Shown here in pieces: positions 18,947-28,725 of a stretch of DNA of 55,458 bases. The position numbers and the translations under genes were made by a program. How positions within the stretch are numbered: the stretch's first letter is position 1; each line of letters starts with the position of its first letter. The stretch spans positions 1 to 55,458 of the forward strand of contig CAMAVA010000004.1 of assembly GCA_945861515.1 (NCBI GenBank), read 5' to 3'. Below the pieces are notes generated by a model. The model saw nothing but the letters and a program-made list of their open reading frames with translations, ran no database searches and had not been told where the DNA came from. The stretch comes from Brevundimonas vancanneytii. GTDB taxonomy: Bacteria > Pseudomonadota > Alphaproteobacteria > Caulobacterales > Caulobacteraceae.

Positions 18947-21649
18947 TCAGCGGTGGGCTAGCGCCGCCTGGGCCGCCGCCAGCCGGGCGATCGGCACCCG
19001 GAAGGGCGAGCAGCTGACATAGTCCAGCCCGACCCGCTCGCAGAAGTCGATGGAAGCCGGATCGCCGCCATGCTCGCCGCAGATGCCCAGCTTGACGTCC
19101 GGCCGGACGGCCCGGCCACGTTCCGTGGCGATACGGATCAGGTCGCCCACCCCTTCCTGGTCCAGACTGACGAAGGGGTCCTTGTCGAAGATTCCCTTGT
19201 CGATGTAGTCGTTCAGAAACTTCCCAGCGTCGTCCCGGCTGATACCGAAGGTGGTCTGGGTCAGGTCATTGGTGCCGAAACTGAAGAACTCGGCATATTC
19301 CGCAAGGTCGCCAGCCCGCAGGGCCGCCCGCGGCAGTTCGATCATGGTGCCAACCAGATAGGGCAGCGCCAACCCCCTCTCGGCCAGCACGGCGGAGGCG
19401 GTACGATCGGTCAGCTGGCGCAGAAACCGCATTTCCTCGCCCTTGCCGACCAGCGGATGCATGATTTCCGGCACCGGCGCTGGCTTGCCAGAGGCCGCGA
19501 TATCGCAGGCCGCCTCCATGATGGCTCGCACCTGCATTTCGTAGATTTCCGGGAAACTCACCCCCAGCCGGCAACCGCGATGGCCCAGCATCGGGTTGCT
19601 CTCATGCAGTTCCCGGGCCCGGCGCATCAGCTTGGCCGGGTCCAGACCGGTCGCTTCAGCGACAGCCAACAGGTCGGCTTCTTCATGCGGCAGGAATTCG
19701 TGCAATGGCGGATCCAGCAGCCGGATCGTGACCGGCAGGCCCTCCATGATGGTGAACAGCTCGACGAAGTCGGCCTTCTGGAAGGGTGCGATCTTGGCAA
19801 GGGCGACGCGCCGGCCGCTCTCGTCGTCGGCCAGGATCATCTCCCGCACAGCCGCGATGCGGTGCTCGTCAAAGAACATGTGCTCGGTCCGGCACAGGCC
19901 GATGCCCTCGGCGCCGAACTGCCGCGCCGTCCGGGCGTCGAGCGGGGTTTCGGCATTGGCCCGGACCTTGAGCCGCCGGACCTTGTCGGCCCAGACCATG
20001 AGGCTCGCAAAATCGCCCGTCAGCTCCGGTTCAATCATCCGGACCGAGCCTGCCATCACCTCGCCCGTGGAGCCGTCGATCGTGACGGTCTCGCCCTCGC
20101 GGAAAACCTTGCCCCGCACCGAGAAGCTGCGGTCCTTCAGGTCGATAGTGATCTCGCCGGCGCCGGAGACACAGGGAATGCCCCAGCCTCTGGCCACCAC
20201 AGCGGCGTGACTGGTCATGCCGCCGCGAGCCGTGATGATCCCGCGGGCGGCATGCATGCCCTTGATGTCTTCAGGGCTGGTCTCGTGGCGGACCAGAATC
20301 ACGGCTTCACCCGATGCGCCGCGCCGTTCGGCATCTTCGGAACTGAAGACGATCGCCCCGACGGCGGCGCCCGGACTGGCCGGCAGGCCCTTGGCGACGA
20401 CCAGACGTTCGGCGTCCGGTGCGATGGTAGGATGCAGCAGCTGATCCAGGGCGCCCGGCTCGATCCGGGAAACCGCCTCTTCTTCCGTGATCAGCCCTTC
20501 GCTGGCCATATCGACGGCGACTTTCAGCGCCGCCTTGGCGGTGCGCTTTCCATTGCGGGTCTGCAGCATCCAGAGCCGGCCCTGCTCGACCGTGAACTCC
20601 ACATCCTGCATGTCGCGATAATGGCGCTCTAGGGTGGCGGCAACGCTGCTGAACTGCGCGAAGACCTCCGGAAGCGCCTCCTCCATGGAGGGATTGGCGT
20701 CTTCCATCTCCTCCCGCGCGGCGCGGGTCAGGGATTGGGGAGTTCGGATGCCGGCCACCACGTCCTCGCCTTGGGCGTTGATCAGGAACTCGCCATAGAG
20801 ACGCGCCTGGCCTGTCGAGGGATTGCGAGTGAAGGCCACGCCGGTGGCCGAGGTTTCACCCAGATTGCCGAACACCATGGACTGGATATTGACCGCCGTG
20901 CCCCAGCTTTCGGGGATGTCGTGCATGCGGCGATAGAACTTGGCCCGGTCATTCATCCAGCTCTGGAAGACGGCGCCGACGGCGCCCCACAGCTGCGCCT
21001 GCGGGTCTTGCGGGAAGGGCTGTCCCAGATCGCGCTCCACAGCCTGCTTGTACTCGGCGACGATCGCTTCCCAATTGGCGGCCGTCAGGGCCGTATCCAC
21101 CGAAACACCCAGCCGGTCCTTGTGGTCGTCGAGGATTTCCTCGAAGGCGTGATGGTCCAGTCCCAGCACGACGTTCGAATACATCTGGATGAAGCGACGA
21201 TAGCTGTCGAAGGCAAACCGGCGGTCGCCTGACAGCTTCGCGAGGCCTTCCACGGTCGCATCGTTAAGGCCGAGGTTGAGAACCGTGTCCATCATGCCGG
21301 GCATCGAGGCCCGGGCCCCCGAGCGAACCGAGACCAGAAGGGGATTGGCGGCATCTCCGAAAACCTTGCCGGTCACGGCTTCGATCTTGCCCAGGCCCGC
21401 TGCGACCTGTTCGGTCAGATCCTCAGGATAGACCTGACCGTCATCGTAGTAGCGATTGCAGGCTTCCGTCGTGATCGTGAAGCCAGGAGGCACCGGCAGG
21501 CCAAGGGACGACATTTCAGCGAGGTTCGCGCCCTTGCCGCCCAGCAGGTTCTTCATGGATGCGTCGCCGTCGGCGCCGCCGCCACCAAAACTGTAGACCC
21601 AGCGGTTCGTCATTGAGTCGTCCCTTTTCGTATCGGTTCCGAAAACCAC
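18947..21649 (-). CDS. ppdK: Pyruvate, phosphate dikinase
   Basis: Full-length PPDK (GGGGADGDASMKNLLGGKGANLAEM; ARGGMTSHAAVVARGWG; LGICGEHGGDPASIDFCERVGLDYVSCSPFRVPIARLAAAQAAL). Confidence 0.97.
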   Translation of the reverse strand: MVFGTDTKRDDSMTNRWVYSFGGGGADGDASMKNLLGGKGANLAEMSSLGLPVPPGFTITTEACNRYYDDGQVYPEDLTEQVAAGLGKIEAVTGKVFGDAANPLLVSVRSGARASMPGMMDTVLNLGLNDATVEGLAKLSGDRRFAFDSYRRFIQMYSNVVLGLDHHAFEEILDDHKDRLGVSVDTALTAANWEAIVAEYKQAVERDLGQPFPQDPQAQLWGAVGAVFQSWMNDRAKFYRRMHDIPESWGTAVNIQSMVFGNLGETSATGVAFTRNPSTGQARLYGEFLINAQGEDVVAGIRTPQSLTRAAREEMEDANPSMEEALPEVFAQFSSVAATLERHYRDMQDVEFTVEQGRLWMLQTRNGKRTAKAALKVAVDMASEGLITEEEAVSRIEPGALDQLLHPTIAPDAERLVVAKGLPASPGAAVGAIVFSSEDAERRGASGEAVILVRHETSPEDIKGMHAARGIITARGGMTSHAAVVARGWGIPCVSGAGEITIDLKDRSFSVRGKVFREGETVTIDGSTGEVMAGSVRMIEPELTGDFASLMVWADKVRRLKVRANAETPLDARTARQFGAEGIGLCRTEHMFFDEHRIAAVREMILADDESGRRVALAKIAPFQKADFVELFTIMEGLPVTIRLLDPPLHEFLPHEEADLLAVAEATGLDPAKLMRRARELHESNPMLGHRGCRLGVSFPEIYEMQVRAIMEAACDIAASGKPAPVPEIMHPLVGKGEEMRFLRQLTDRTASAVLAERGLALPYLVGTMIELPRAALRAGDLAEYAEFFSFGTNDLTQTTFGISRDDAGKFLNDYIDKGIFDKDPFVSLDQEGVGDLIRIATERGRAVRPDVKLGICGEHGGDPASIDFCERVGLDYVSCSPFRVPIARLAAAQAALAHR

Positions 21650-21736
21650 CGGAATGTCTTCAGATAGCGCCCGAGGGCCCCAGGGGAAACACCCTCAAGC
21701 GGCGCAGACTGCAGAGCGCGTCTCCGAAAGGGGCTT

Positions 21737-23752
21737 CTAGCCGGTCACGAGCGAAAAGTCCGCCACCCTGCCCATGCTGTCGCGAACCTGCTGCAGAAGC
21801 CGAAGTCGGTTGTCCCGTTCCGCCGCCACCGGCGAATTGACCAGAACGGCCGTAAAAAAGGCGTCCACCGGGGTGCGGAGCGCGGCAAGCGCCGTCATGG
21901 CCCCGGTGAAATTCTCAGCCGCCATGGCAGCGTCAAGCCTGGGCAGAACAGTTTGCAGCGCCCCGAACAGGGCCGCCTCTTCGACCGGTTCCGAAACGGC
22001 GATCGGCGCCCCTTCCGGCAATGGCCCCTTTTTCTCTTCCGCCTTCAGTATGTTCACCGCGCGGCGATAGCCAGCCAGCAGGTTGGCGCCGTCCTCCGTC
22101 TTGAGGAAGGCATCGAGCGCATCAACCCGTGCGACGATCCGCACCAGATCGTCGTCCTTCAGGGCAAACACGGCATCCACCAGATCGAACCGCTTGCCCT
22201 CGTCCCGAAGCGCGACCTTCAGGCGATCGGCGAAGAACGGCAGGAGGCTTTCGGCTTCATTGCCCGCCGCCCCGAGAGCCGGAGCGAGCGACAGTCTGAG
22301 CTGACTTTCCAGGACAATTCTGATCACGCCAAGAGCGGCACGGCGAAGGGCAAAAGGATCCTTCGATCCCGTCGGCTTTTCCCCGATAGAGAAAAACCCG
22401 GTCAAGCTGTCCAGCTTGTCTGCCAGCGCCACTGCGATACCGAGCGACGAAGCTGGAACGGAATCACCCGGCCCCTGCGGTCGATAGTGGTCCCGGATGG
22501 CCTCGGCGATCTCCGGATCCATGCCGTCAGCCAGCGCGTAATAACGCCCCATCACCCCTTGCAGTTCGGGAAACTCGCCGACCATCTGGCTGGCCAGGTC
22601 GGCCTTGGCCATCCGAGCGGCGGCTTCGGCAAGGTCGGGATCAGCGCCGACCATGGGCGCAATCTGGCGGGCCAGGGCGGCGATCCGCTCCACCCGCTGC
22701 GCCATGGTGCCCAGCCTGGCTTGGAAGGTGACCCCGGACAGCTTTTCCAGCCAGGGCTCGAAACCGGTCTTGCGATCCTCGGCCCAGAAGAACCGCGCAT
22801 CGGACAGGCGGGAAGACAGCACCTTGGCGTTACCGTCGGCGATCAGCCTGCCGCCATCCGACGCTGCGATATTGGCCACAGTGATGAAATGCGGCGCCAG
22901 CCTGCCTGTCGCCGGGTCCCGCACGGCAAAATACTTCTGATGGGTCCGCATGGAGGTGCGGATCACTTCCGGCGGAAGGTCCAGAAATTCGGGATCCATG
23001 TCACCCAGAACCGGGGTCGGCCATTCCGCCAGGCCGGCAACTTCCTCCAGCAGCCCCTCGTCCTCGACCAGTTCCAGGTTTCGCGCGAAACACAGGGTCC
23101 GGGCGCCTTCCAGAATCCGCGCCTTGCGCTCCTCGACGTCCAGAACGACGAAATGTCCGGCCAGGGCCTCGCGATACTCGTCAAAATCCCGGGCCCGGAA
23201 CGCCTGGCCGCTGCCCATGAACCGGTGGCCCTGGCTGAGGTCGGACGCGGTCAGCCCTTCAAAGCTGATCGGGACTACCTGTCGGTCAAGGACACAGAGA
23301 ATGCGTTGCAGCGGCCTGACCCAGCGCAGCCGGCCATGGCCCCAGGTCATGGATTTGGGCCAGGGAAAGTTGCGGACCGTCTGTTCCACCAGTTCGGCGA
23401 TGATGTCCGTCGCCGGCCGGCCCGCCGACTGGATGCGGCCAAACCAGAGACCGTCGCGCTCGACCAAACTGTCCCTGGTCAGGCCGGTCTTGCGCAGAAA
23501 GCCTTCGATGGCCTGGTCCGGCGCGCCGACCCTGGGCCCTTTAAGTTCCTCGTCCCGGTCCGCCTGGGCCAAGGGCAGGCCCTCGACCACAAGGGACAGG
23601 CGGCGCGGGCCGGCGAAGGCCTTCATCCCCTCGCTGATCAGGCCGGCGGCGGACAGGCCGTCGCGCATCATGCGCTCGAGATCGCGGGCCGCCTGGGCCT
23701 GCATGCGGGCGGGGATCTCTTCGGAGAAGAGTTCGAGGAGCAGTTGGGGCAT
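21737..23752 (-). CDS. glyS: Glycyl-tRNA synthetase beta subunit
   Basis: MPQLLLELFSEEIPARMQ N-terminus; typical GlyS core. Confidence 0.97.
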   Translation of the reverse strand: MPQLLLELFSEEIPARMQAQAARDLERMMRDGLSAAGLISEGMKAFAGPRRLSLVVEGLPLAQADRDEELKGPRVGAPDQAIEGFLRKTGLTRDSLVERDGLWFGRIQSAGRPATDIIAELVEQTVRNFPWPKSMTWGHGRLRWVRPLQRILCVLDRQVVPISFEGLTASDLSQGHRFMGSGQAFRARDFDEYREALAGHFVVLDVEERKARILEGARTLCFARNLELVEDEGLLEEVAGLAEWPTPVLGDMDPEFLDLPPEVIRTSMRTHQKYFAVRDPATGRLAPHFITVANIAASDGGRLIADGNAKVLSSRLSDARFFWAEDRKTGFEPWLEKLSGVTFQARLGTMAQRVERIAALARQIAPMVGADPDLAEAAARMAKADLASQMVGEFPELQGVMGRYYALADGMDPEIAEAIRDHYRPQGPGDSVPASSLGIAVALADKLDSLTGFFSIGEKPTGSKDPFALRRAALGVIRIVLESQLRLSLAPALGAAGNEAESLLPFFADRLKVALRDEGKRFDLVDAVFALKDDDLVRIVARVDALDAFLKTEDGANLLAGYRRAVNILKAEEKKGPLPEGAPIAVSEPVEEAALFGALQTVLPRLDAAMAAENFTGAMTALAALRTPVDAFFTAVLVNSPVAAERDNRLRLLQQVRDSMGRVADFSLVTG

Positions 23753-23798
23753 GACAGGTCTTACTGGCCGCTTGGGGAAAGGGCTTGAATGGCGGCGG

Positions 23799-24704
23799 TC
23801 ATGCCGCCTTCTCCTGCTGTTCCAGCCAGGCTGAAGCACAGAGTTTGCAAAGGTCGCGAATTCGCCCGATGTAGCTGGCCCGTTCGGCGACCGCGATGGC
23901 GCCCCGGGCATTCATCACATTGAACAGGTGGCTGGCCTTCAGAACATGGTCATAGGCCGGCAGGACCAGGGACTGACCCTGAGGCCCCTTGCTGGCCAGG
24001 ATCAGCGGCGCCTGCCGCTCCATGTCCTCGAACTGCCGCTTCAGGGTTTCCACATCGGCGACCTCGAAATTGTAGGCGCTCATCTGGCGCTCGTTTTCGA
24101 GGAAGACATCGCCATAGGTCAGGCCGCCGCCCGCCGAAGACGGGTCGTTGAATGGCAGGTCGTAGACATTGTCGACCCCGAACACATACATGGCGAGGCG
24201 CTCGAGACCGTAGGTCAGTTCTCCGGCCACCGGATAGACATCCAGTCCGCCGACCTGCTGCATATAGGTGTATTGCGACACCTCCATGCCGTCGCACCAG
24301 ATTTCCCAGCCAAGGCCCCAGGCGCCGACCGTGGGATTTTCCCAGTCGTCCTCGACGAAGCGGATGTCATGCTCACGCGGGTTCAGGCCGATCGCCTCCA
24401 GCGAGCCCAGATAGAGGTCCTGCATATTGGGAGGATTGGGCTTCAGCAGCACCTGATACTGGTAATAATGCTGCAGACGGTTGGGATTCTCGCCATAGCG
24501 ACCGTCTCCTGGACGTCTCGACGGTTGAACATAGGCGGCATTCCACGACTTCGGCCCGAGGGCGCGCAGCACAGTCGCCGGATGCAATGTGCCGGCGCCC
24601 ACCTCGATATCATGCGGCTGAAGAATGACGCAGCCCTGCTGGCTCCAGTACTGGTGCAGGGTCAGGATCAGGCTCTGGAAGCTTTTGGGGGGCGTGCCGG
24701 TCAT
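23799..24704 (-). CDS. glyQ: Glycyl-tRNA synthetase alpha subunit
   Basis: [78 protein letters not shown]. Confidence 0.98.
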   Translation of the reverse strand: MTGTPPKSFQSLILTLHQYWSQQGCVILQPHDIEVGAGTLHPATVLRALGPKSWNAAYVQPSRRPGDGRYGENPNRLQHYYQYQVLLKPNPPNMQDLYLGSLEAIGLNPREHDIRFVEDDWENPTVGAWGLGWEIWCDGMEVSQYTYMQQVGGLDVYPVAGELTYGLERLAMYVFGVDNVYDLPFNDPSSAGGGLTYGDVFLENERQMSAYNFEVADVETLKRQFEDMERQAPLILASKGPQGQSLVLPAYDHVLKASHLFNVMNARGAIAVAERASYIGRIRDLCKLCASAWLEQQEKAA

Positions 24705-24734
24705 GGGATCGATCTGAAGCGCGTTCGCAGGTGC

Positions 24735-24766
24735 AAAAAGTCGGCGGACCATAGGGCCCGCCGACT
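24735..24766 (-). terminator. Rho-independent terminator of the upstream minus-strand gene (24807-25145), before glyQ
   Basis: AGTCGGCGG-N10-CCGCCGACT perfect 9-bp stem; minus-strand tail TTTTTGC. Confidence 0.75.
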
Positions 24767-24806
24767 GGGTCTTCAAGCGAAGCGCAGACTTCGCAGACGG
24801 CCCGGG

Positions 24807-25145
24807 CTAGTTGCCCAGCGCGGCTGTCCGGGTTCCGCCCCGCGATTCAGGCGGATACTTGGCGCGGTTCTCGGCCGTATCCTTGACCGGGCCGTTGGTC
24901 ACAACCACCAGTTCGGTCGGCGGCGGAACGGCGCCAGCAGTCTGCTCCGACGGGGCAGGGCCCACCTCCGCAGGCGAAGTCGGCGCGGTGGTCATCGATT
25001 CGGCTTCGAGCGACGGATTGGTCGAGCCCGTTGCCGGGTTGCGGAGAAGACTGCCCTCCAGGCTCGGGGCGGGAGACTGCGCCTGAACCGACCCTGCCAA
25101 CAAGACGGCGGCGGCGACGGCGGTCAGGAAATGAAGCTTGTGCAT
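24807..25145 (-). CDS. Small exported hypothetical protein
   Basis: MHKLHFLTAVAAAVLLAGSVQAQ signal peptide followed by Pro/Thr/Ala-rich region. Confidence 0.7.
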   Translation of the reverse strand: MHKLHFLTAVAAAVLLAGSVQAQSPAPSLEGSLLRNPATGSTNPSLEAESMTTAPTSPAEVGPAPSEQTAGAVPPPTELVVVTNGPVKDTAENRAKYPPESRGGTRTAALGN

Positions 25146-25641
25146 TGTGAACCTTCTGGGTCTGGGTGCAGGGGCGGCCGGGCGGGCGTCCGAAACGAAG
25201 CCCGGTTTGAAACGTCTCTGGATCGATCGGACCGACGCGGTATGGGTTGCGAGTGCTGTTCTGAGGCAGAACAAACGCCCGGGTTTCGTCCAGGTCGGCG
25301 CCCTTGCAGGCATTGGCCCCCGACAGGGAAAACAGCGCGCCATCGGGTCGCTCGGTTGCCATCATCACGCGCTCGTGAATGGCCTGGATCAATCCTGACG
25401 CTTGGGCCGGTTTCAAAAGCGCCCTGGTAGGGGCCTGAAGCGCCTGGGCCATATAATTGATAACTCAGGGGAAATCGGAGTAGTCAGAGCGGAACCCCCG
25501 CTCCGCTGGCTCTGCAACCGCGCTGCCAAGCCGAAATTCGTGTGGGTTTTCCTGCAGCCACTTTCGAAGACTTCAAACTCGAGGCAGGCGCCTGTTTTCT
25601 AGGCGAAACTGGATGCAACCCGCCCACCGTTCACGCTGCAC

Positions 25642-25654
25642 ACCACTTTCTGGT
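25642..25654. promoter_or_regulatory. Candidate NtrC-like dyad (ACCA-N5-TGGT) upstream of glnK
   Basis: TGCACACCACTTTCTGGTCGA; resembles an NtrC half-site arrangement; 148 bp upstream of the glnK start. Confidence 0.3.
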
Positions 25655-25712
25655 CGAGTCCGGGCCTTCACACCGCCGTGACGGGGGAACTGGACCGATA
25701 GCCTTCATGTGA

Positions 25713-26141
<429 letters not shown>

Positions 26142-26176
26142 CCCAAAACACACATCGCTCAAAGGGGATTGCGACG

Positions 26177-27697
26177 ATGAAATTCTTCAAATCTGGACGG
26201 CTGGCGGGGCTCTTGCTCGCCGCCGCCATTGTCGGGGGGCCTATGGCCGCTCCGGCATTTGCCCAGGAGGCTGCGCCCGCCGCTGAGGCTCCGGTTGCGG
26301 CCGCACCGGCGGCTGCGGAAGCGGCCCCGGCCGCCGAGGCTCCGGCTGCCGCTGAAGCGCCGGCCGCCCCAACCCCTGACAAGGGTGACACCACCTGGAT
26401 GATGATCTCGACCATTCTGGTCCTTCTCATGATCATCCCGGGCCTTGCCCTGTTCTACGGCGGCCTGGTCCGCTCCAAGAACATGCTGTCCATGCTGGTG
26501 CAGGTCACCACGGTGGCGGCCATCGGCATCATCGCCTGGGTGTTCTGGGGCTATTCCCTCGCGTTTACGGACGGCGGCGGTCTGAACAAGTATGTCGGCG
26601 GACTGGCCAAGCTGGGCTTGAACGGCGCCATCTTCAATGCCGACGGCGCCTTCACCAATGTGGAGACCTTCTCCAGGGACGTCGTCATTCCCGAGCTCAT
26701 CTTCGTGGCGTTCCAGGCGACCTTTGCCGCCATCACGGCGGCCCTGGTTCTCGGCGGCGTCGCCGAGCGCATGAAGTTCATGGCCGTGGTGGTTTTTGCC
26801 GTCCTTTGGCCCCTGCTTTCCTACTACCCCATGGCCCACATGGTCTGGTGGTGGGCTGGCGCGACCTCGGCTTTCGGTCAGACGGCTGACGCCCTTGCGG
26901 GCGGCGCAGGTCTGCTCTGGGGCTGGGGCGCGCTCGACTTCGCCGGCGGCACGGTCGTTCACATCAATGCCGGTATCGCCGCTCTCATGGGCTGCCTGAT
27001 CCTCGGCAAGCGTACGGGCTACCAGAAGGAACCCATGCAGCCCCATTCCCTGACTCTGACCATGGTCGGCGCGGGCCTGCTCTGGGTTGGCTGGTTCGGC
27101 TTCAACGCCGGCTCCAACCTGGAAGCCAACGGCTATGCGGGCCTCGCCCTCATCAACACCCTCGTGGCCACGGCTGCAGCGGGCGTTTCCTGGCTGGTCG
27201 TCGAGCAGGTGACCCGTGGCAAGGCCAGCGGTCTTGGTCTGGCCTCCGGTATTGTCGCCGGTCTGGTTGCCGTCACACCGGCCGCCGGCTTCGCCGGTCC
27301 GGTCGGCTCGATTGTCCTCGGTCTGATTGTCAGCCCGGTCTGCATCTTCTTCTGCTCGATCGTGAAGAACGCGCTCAAGTACGATGACAGCCTCGACGCC
27401 TTCGGCATTCACGCCGTCGGCGGCATTGTCGGCGCCATCGCGACCGGCATCCTGGTCAATCCGGCCCTGGGCGGCGCGGGCGTGGTCGACTTCACCAATG
27501 GCAAGACCGGCTACGACATGGCCTTCCAGGTCACAGCCCAGATCAAGGCTGTCGGTGTCGCCGTGGTCTGGTCCGCCGTGGCCAGTTCGATCGTGTTCTT
27601 CCTCATCAAATTCATCTTCGGCCTGCGCGTCAGCGTCGAAACCGAAGAAGATGGTCTGGACATCGCAGAGCATGGGGAGCGGGCTTACCACTCCTAA
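26177..27697 (+). CDS. amtB: Ammonium transporter
   Basis: Signal peptide, Ala/Pro/Glu-rich linker, Amt core (DFAGGTVVHINAGIAALMGCLILGKR); follows glnK. Confidence 0.97.
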   Translation: MKFFKSGRLAGLLLAAAIVGGPMAAPAFAQEAAPAAEAPVAAAPAAAEAAPAAEAPAAAEAPAAPTPDKGDTTWMMISTILVLLMIIPGLALFYGGLVRSKNMLSMLVQVTTVAAIGIIAWVFWGYSLAFTDGGGLNKYVGGLAKLGLNGAIFNADGAFTNVETFSRDVVIPELIFVAFQATFAAITAALVLGGVAERMKFMAVVVFAVLWPLLSYYPMAHMVWWWAGATSAFGQTADALAGGAGLLWGWGALDFAGGTVVHINAGIAALMGCLILGKRTGYQKEPMQPHSLTLTMVGAGLLWVGWFGFNAGSNLEANGYAGLALINTLVATAAAGVSWLVVEQVTRGKASGLGLASGIVAGLVAVTPAAGFAGPVGSIVLGLIVSPVCIFFCSIVKNALKYDDSLDAFGIHAVGGIVGAIATGILVNPALGGAGVVDFTNGKTGYDMAFQVTAQIKAVGVAVVWSAVASSIVFFLIKFIFGLRVSVETEEDGLDIAEHGERAYHS

Positions 27698-27730
27698 GTC
27701 CTCTCCCGTCTCCGGGGGGAGAAATGCGGG

Positions 27731-27756
27731 GGGCGCGACGGGCAACCGTCGCGCCC
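27731..27756 (+). terminator. Terminator-like hairpin after amtB
   Basis: GGGCGCGACGG-GCAA-CCGTCGCGCCC, perfect 11-bp stem with GNRA-type loop, then TTCGGCGTTTT; lies between convergent genes. Confidence 0.75.
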
Positions 27757-27813
27757 TTCGGCGTTTTGCGGATGATGTTCACACGGGCCAGGGGCATCAT
27801 CAGCCTAGGCCGA

Positions 27814-28683
27814 TCAGCCCAGCCGGCAGCGCCGGACCCACCAGTCGGGCCGCATGGACTGCAGCCGTTCGGCCAGGCCCTCCGCTTCGATGTCTCCGGC
27901 GCAAAGCGCAAAACAGGTCGCCCCCGACCCGCTCATCCGCGCCAGCAGCGTTTCAGGCTCGCCTCGCAGGGTTTCAAGCACCTCGCCAATCGCAGGCTGA
28001 AGCGCCACCGCCGGCTCTTCAAGGTCGTTGCGACAGGTCGCCAGGACAGCAGCCGTCTCGATCACGTCCTCGAAACGCTCCGGCAGCCACGGCCGCTGGG
28101 CGTCGCCCGGACAGCCTGCCGCGTCATAGGCGCGATAGACCTGCGGCGTGGATGAGGCCACCCCCGGATTGACCAGGACAGCATCGAGCGCCGGCATTTC
28201 GGGGGCGGCGAGCAATCGATCGCCGCGTCCCTCCCCGATCACCGTCCGGGCCCAGAGACACGCAGGTCCGTCCGAGCCTAGCCTGGCGGCGATGGCGGTC
28301 AGCCATTCGTCCTGGACCGCCAGCCCCAGCGCCTGACGAAGCAGCCTCAAGGCCGCCCCCGCATCGGACGAACCGCCGCCCAGTCCGGCCGCCACCGGCA
28401 GCTGCTTGTCGAGGATCAGGCGAAAGGGCGGCTGTGGCCCGCCGACATGGGCCAGCAGGGCTTGAGCCGCTCGCTCCACCAGATTGTCAGGCTGACCCTC
28501 GAGCGGTCCCGAAAATGGCCCTGTCACCTCGAAATCCGGCGCCTCGGCCGGCTGCACCGCTACGGTGTCACCGATATCGGCAAACACCATCAATGTGCTG
28601 ACAGGATGGAATCCGTCCTCCGCGGGCGTGCCGACATGCAGGAACAGATTGACCTTGGCCGGGGCAAAGGCGGTCAGGGACAT
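27814..28683 (-). CDS. ispE: 4-diphosphocytidyl-2-C-methyl-D-erythritol kinase
   Basis: FAPAKVNLFLHVG, KQLPVAAGLGGGSSDAGAALRLL, ARMSGSGATCFAL (GHMP kinase motifs). Confidence 0.96.
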   Translation of the reverse strand: MSLTAFAPAKVNLFLHVGTPAEDGFHPVSTLMVFADIGDTVAVQPAEAPDFEVTGPFSGPLEGQPDNLVERAAQALLAHVGGPQPPFRLILDKQLPVAAGLGGGSSDAGAALRLLRQALGLAVQDEWLTAIAARLGSDGPACLWARTVIGEGRGDRLLAAPEMPALDAVLVNPGVASSTPQVYRAYDAAGCPGDAQRPWLPERFEDVIETAAVLATCRNDLEEPAVALQPAIGEVLETLRGEPETLLARMSGSGATCFALCAGDIEAEGLAERLQSMRPDWWVRRCRLG

Positions 28684-28725
28684 GGCAAGTCTCCAACGGA
28701 GCCATCAGGCGCCGCACCAGGTGGA

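Noticed and set aside
19070-20632. 520-aa plus-strand ORF antisense to ppdK
   Set aside because: Codon-bias shadow of ppdK.
21953-23788. Long plus-strand ORF (611 aa) antisense to glyS
   Set aside because: Shadow ORF caused by GC-rich codon bias; the opposite strand has clear GlyS homology and this translation is low-complexity Gly/Arg/Gln-rich.
24705-24806. Possible T-box or attenuator upstream of glyQ
   Set aside because: The strong stem has its U-tract on the minus strand before glyQ, as expected for the terminator of the preceding gene; no T-box sequence, and T-boxes are not expected in alphaproteobacteria.
25505-25520. Sigma54-like GG-N10-GC promoter upstream of glnK
   Set aside because: Core TTGC element is poor (CCGC) and it lies upstream of the NtrC-like dyad, so I do not annotate it as a promoter.
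26159-27745. 528-aa minus-strand ORF antisense to amtB
   Set aside because: Codon-bias shadow; Asp/Gly/His-rich translation with no domain signature.
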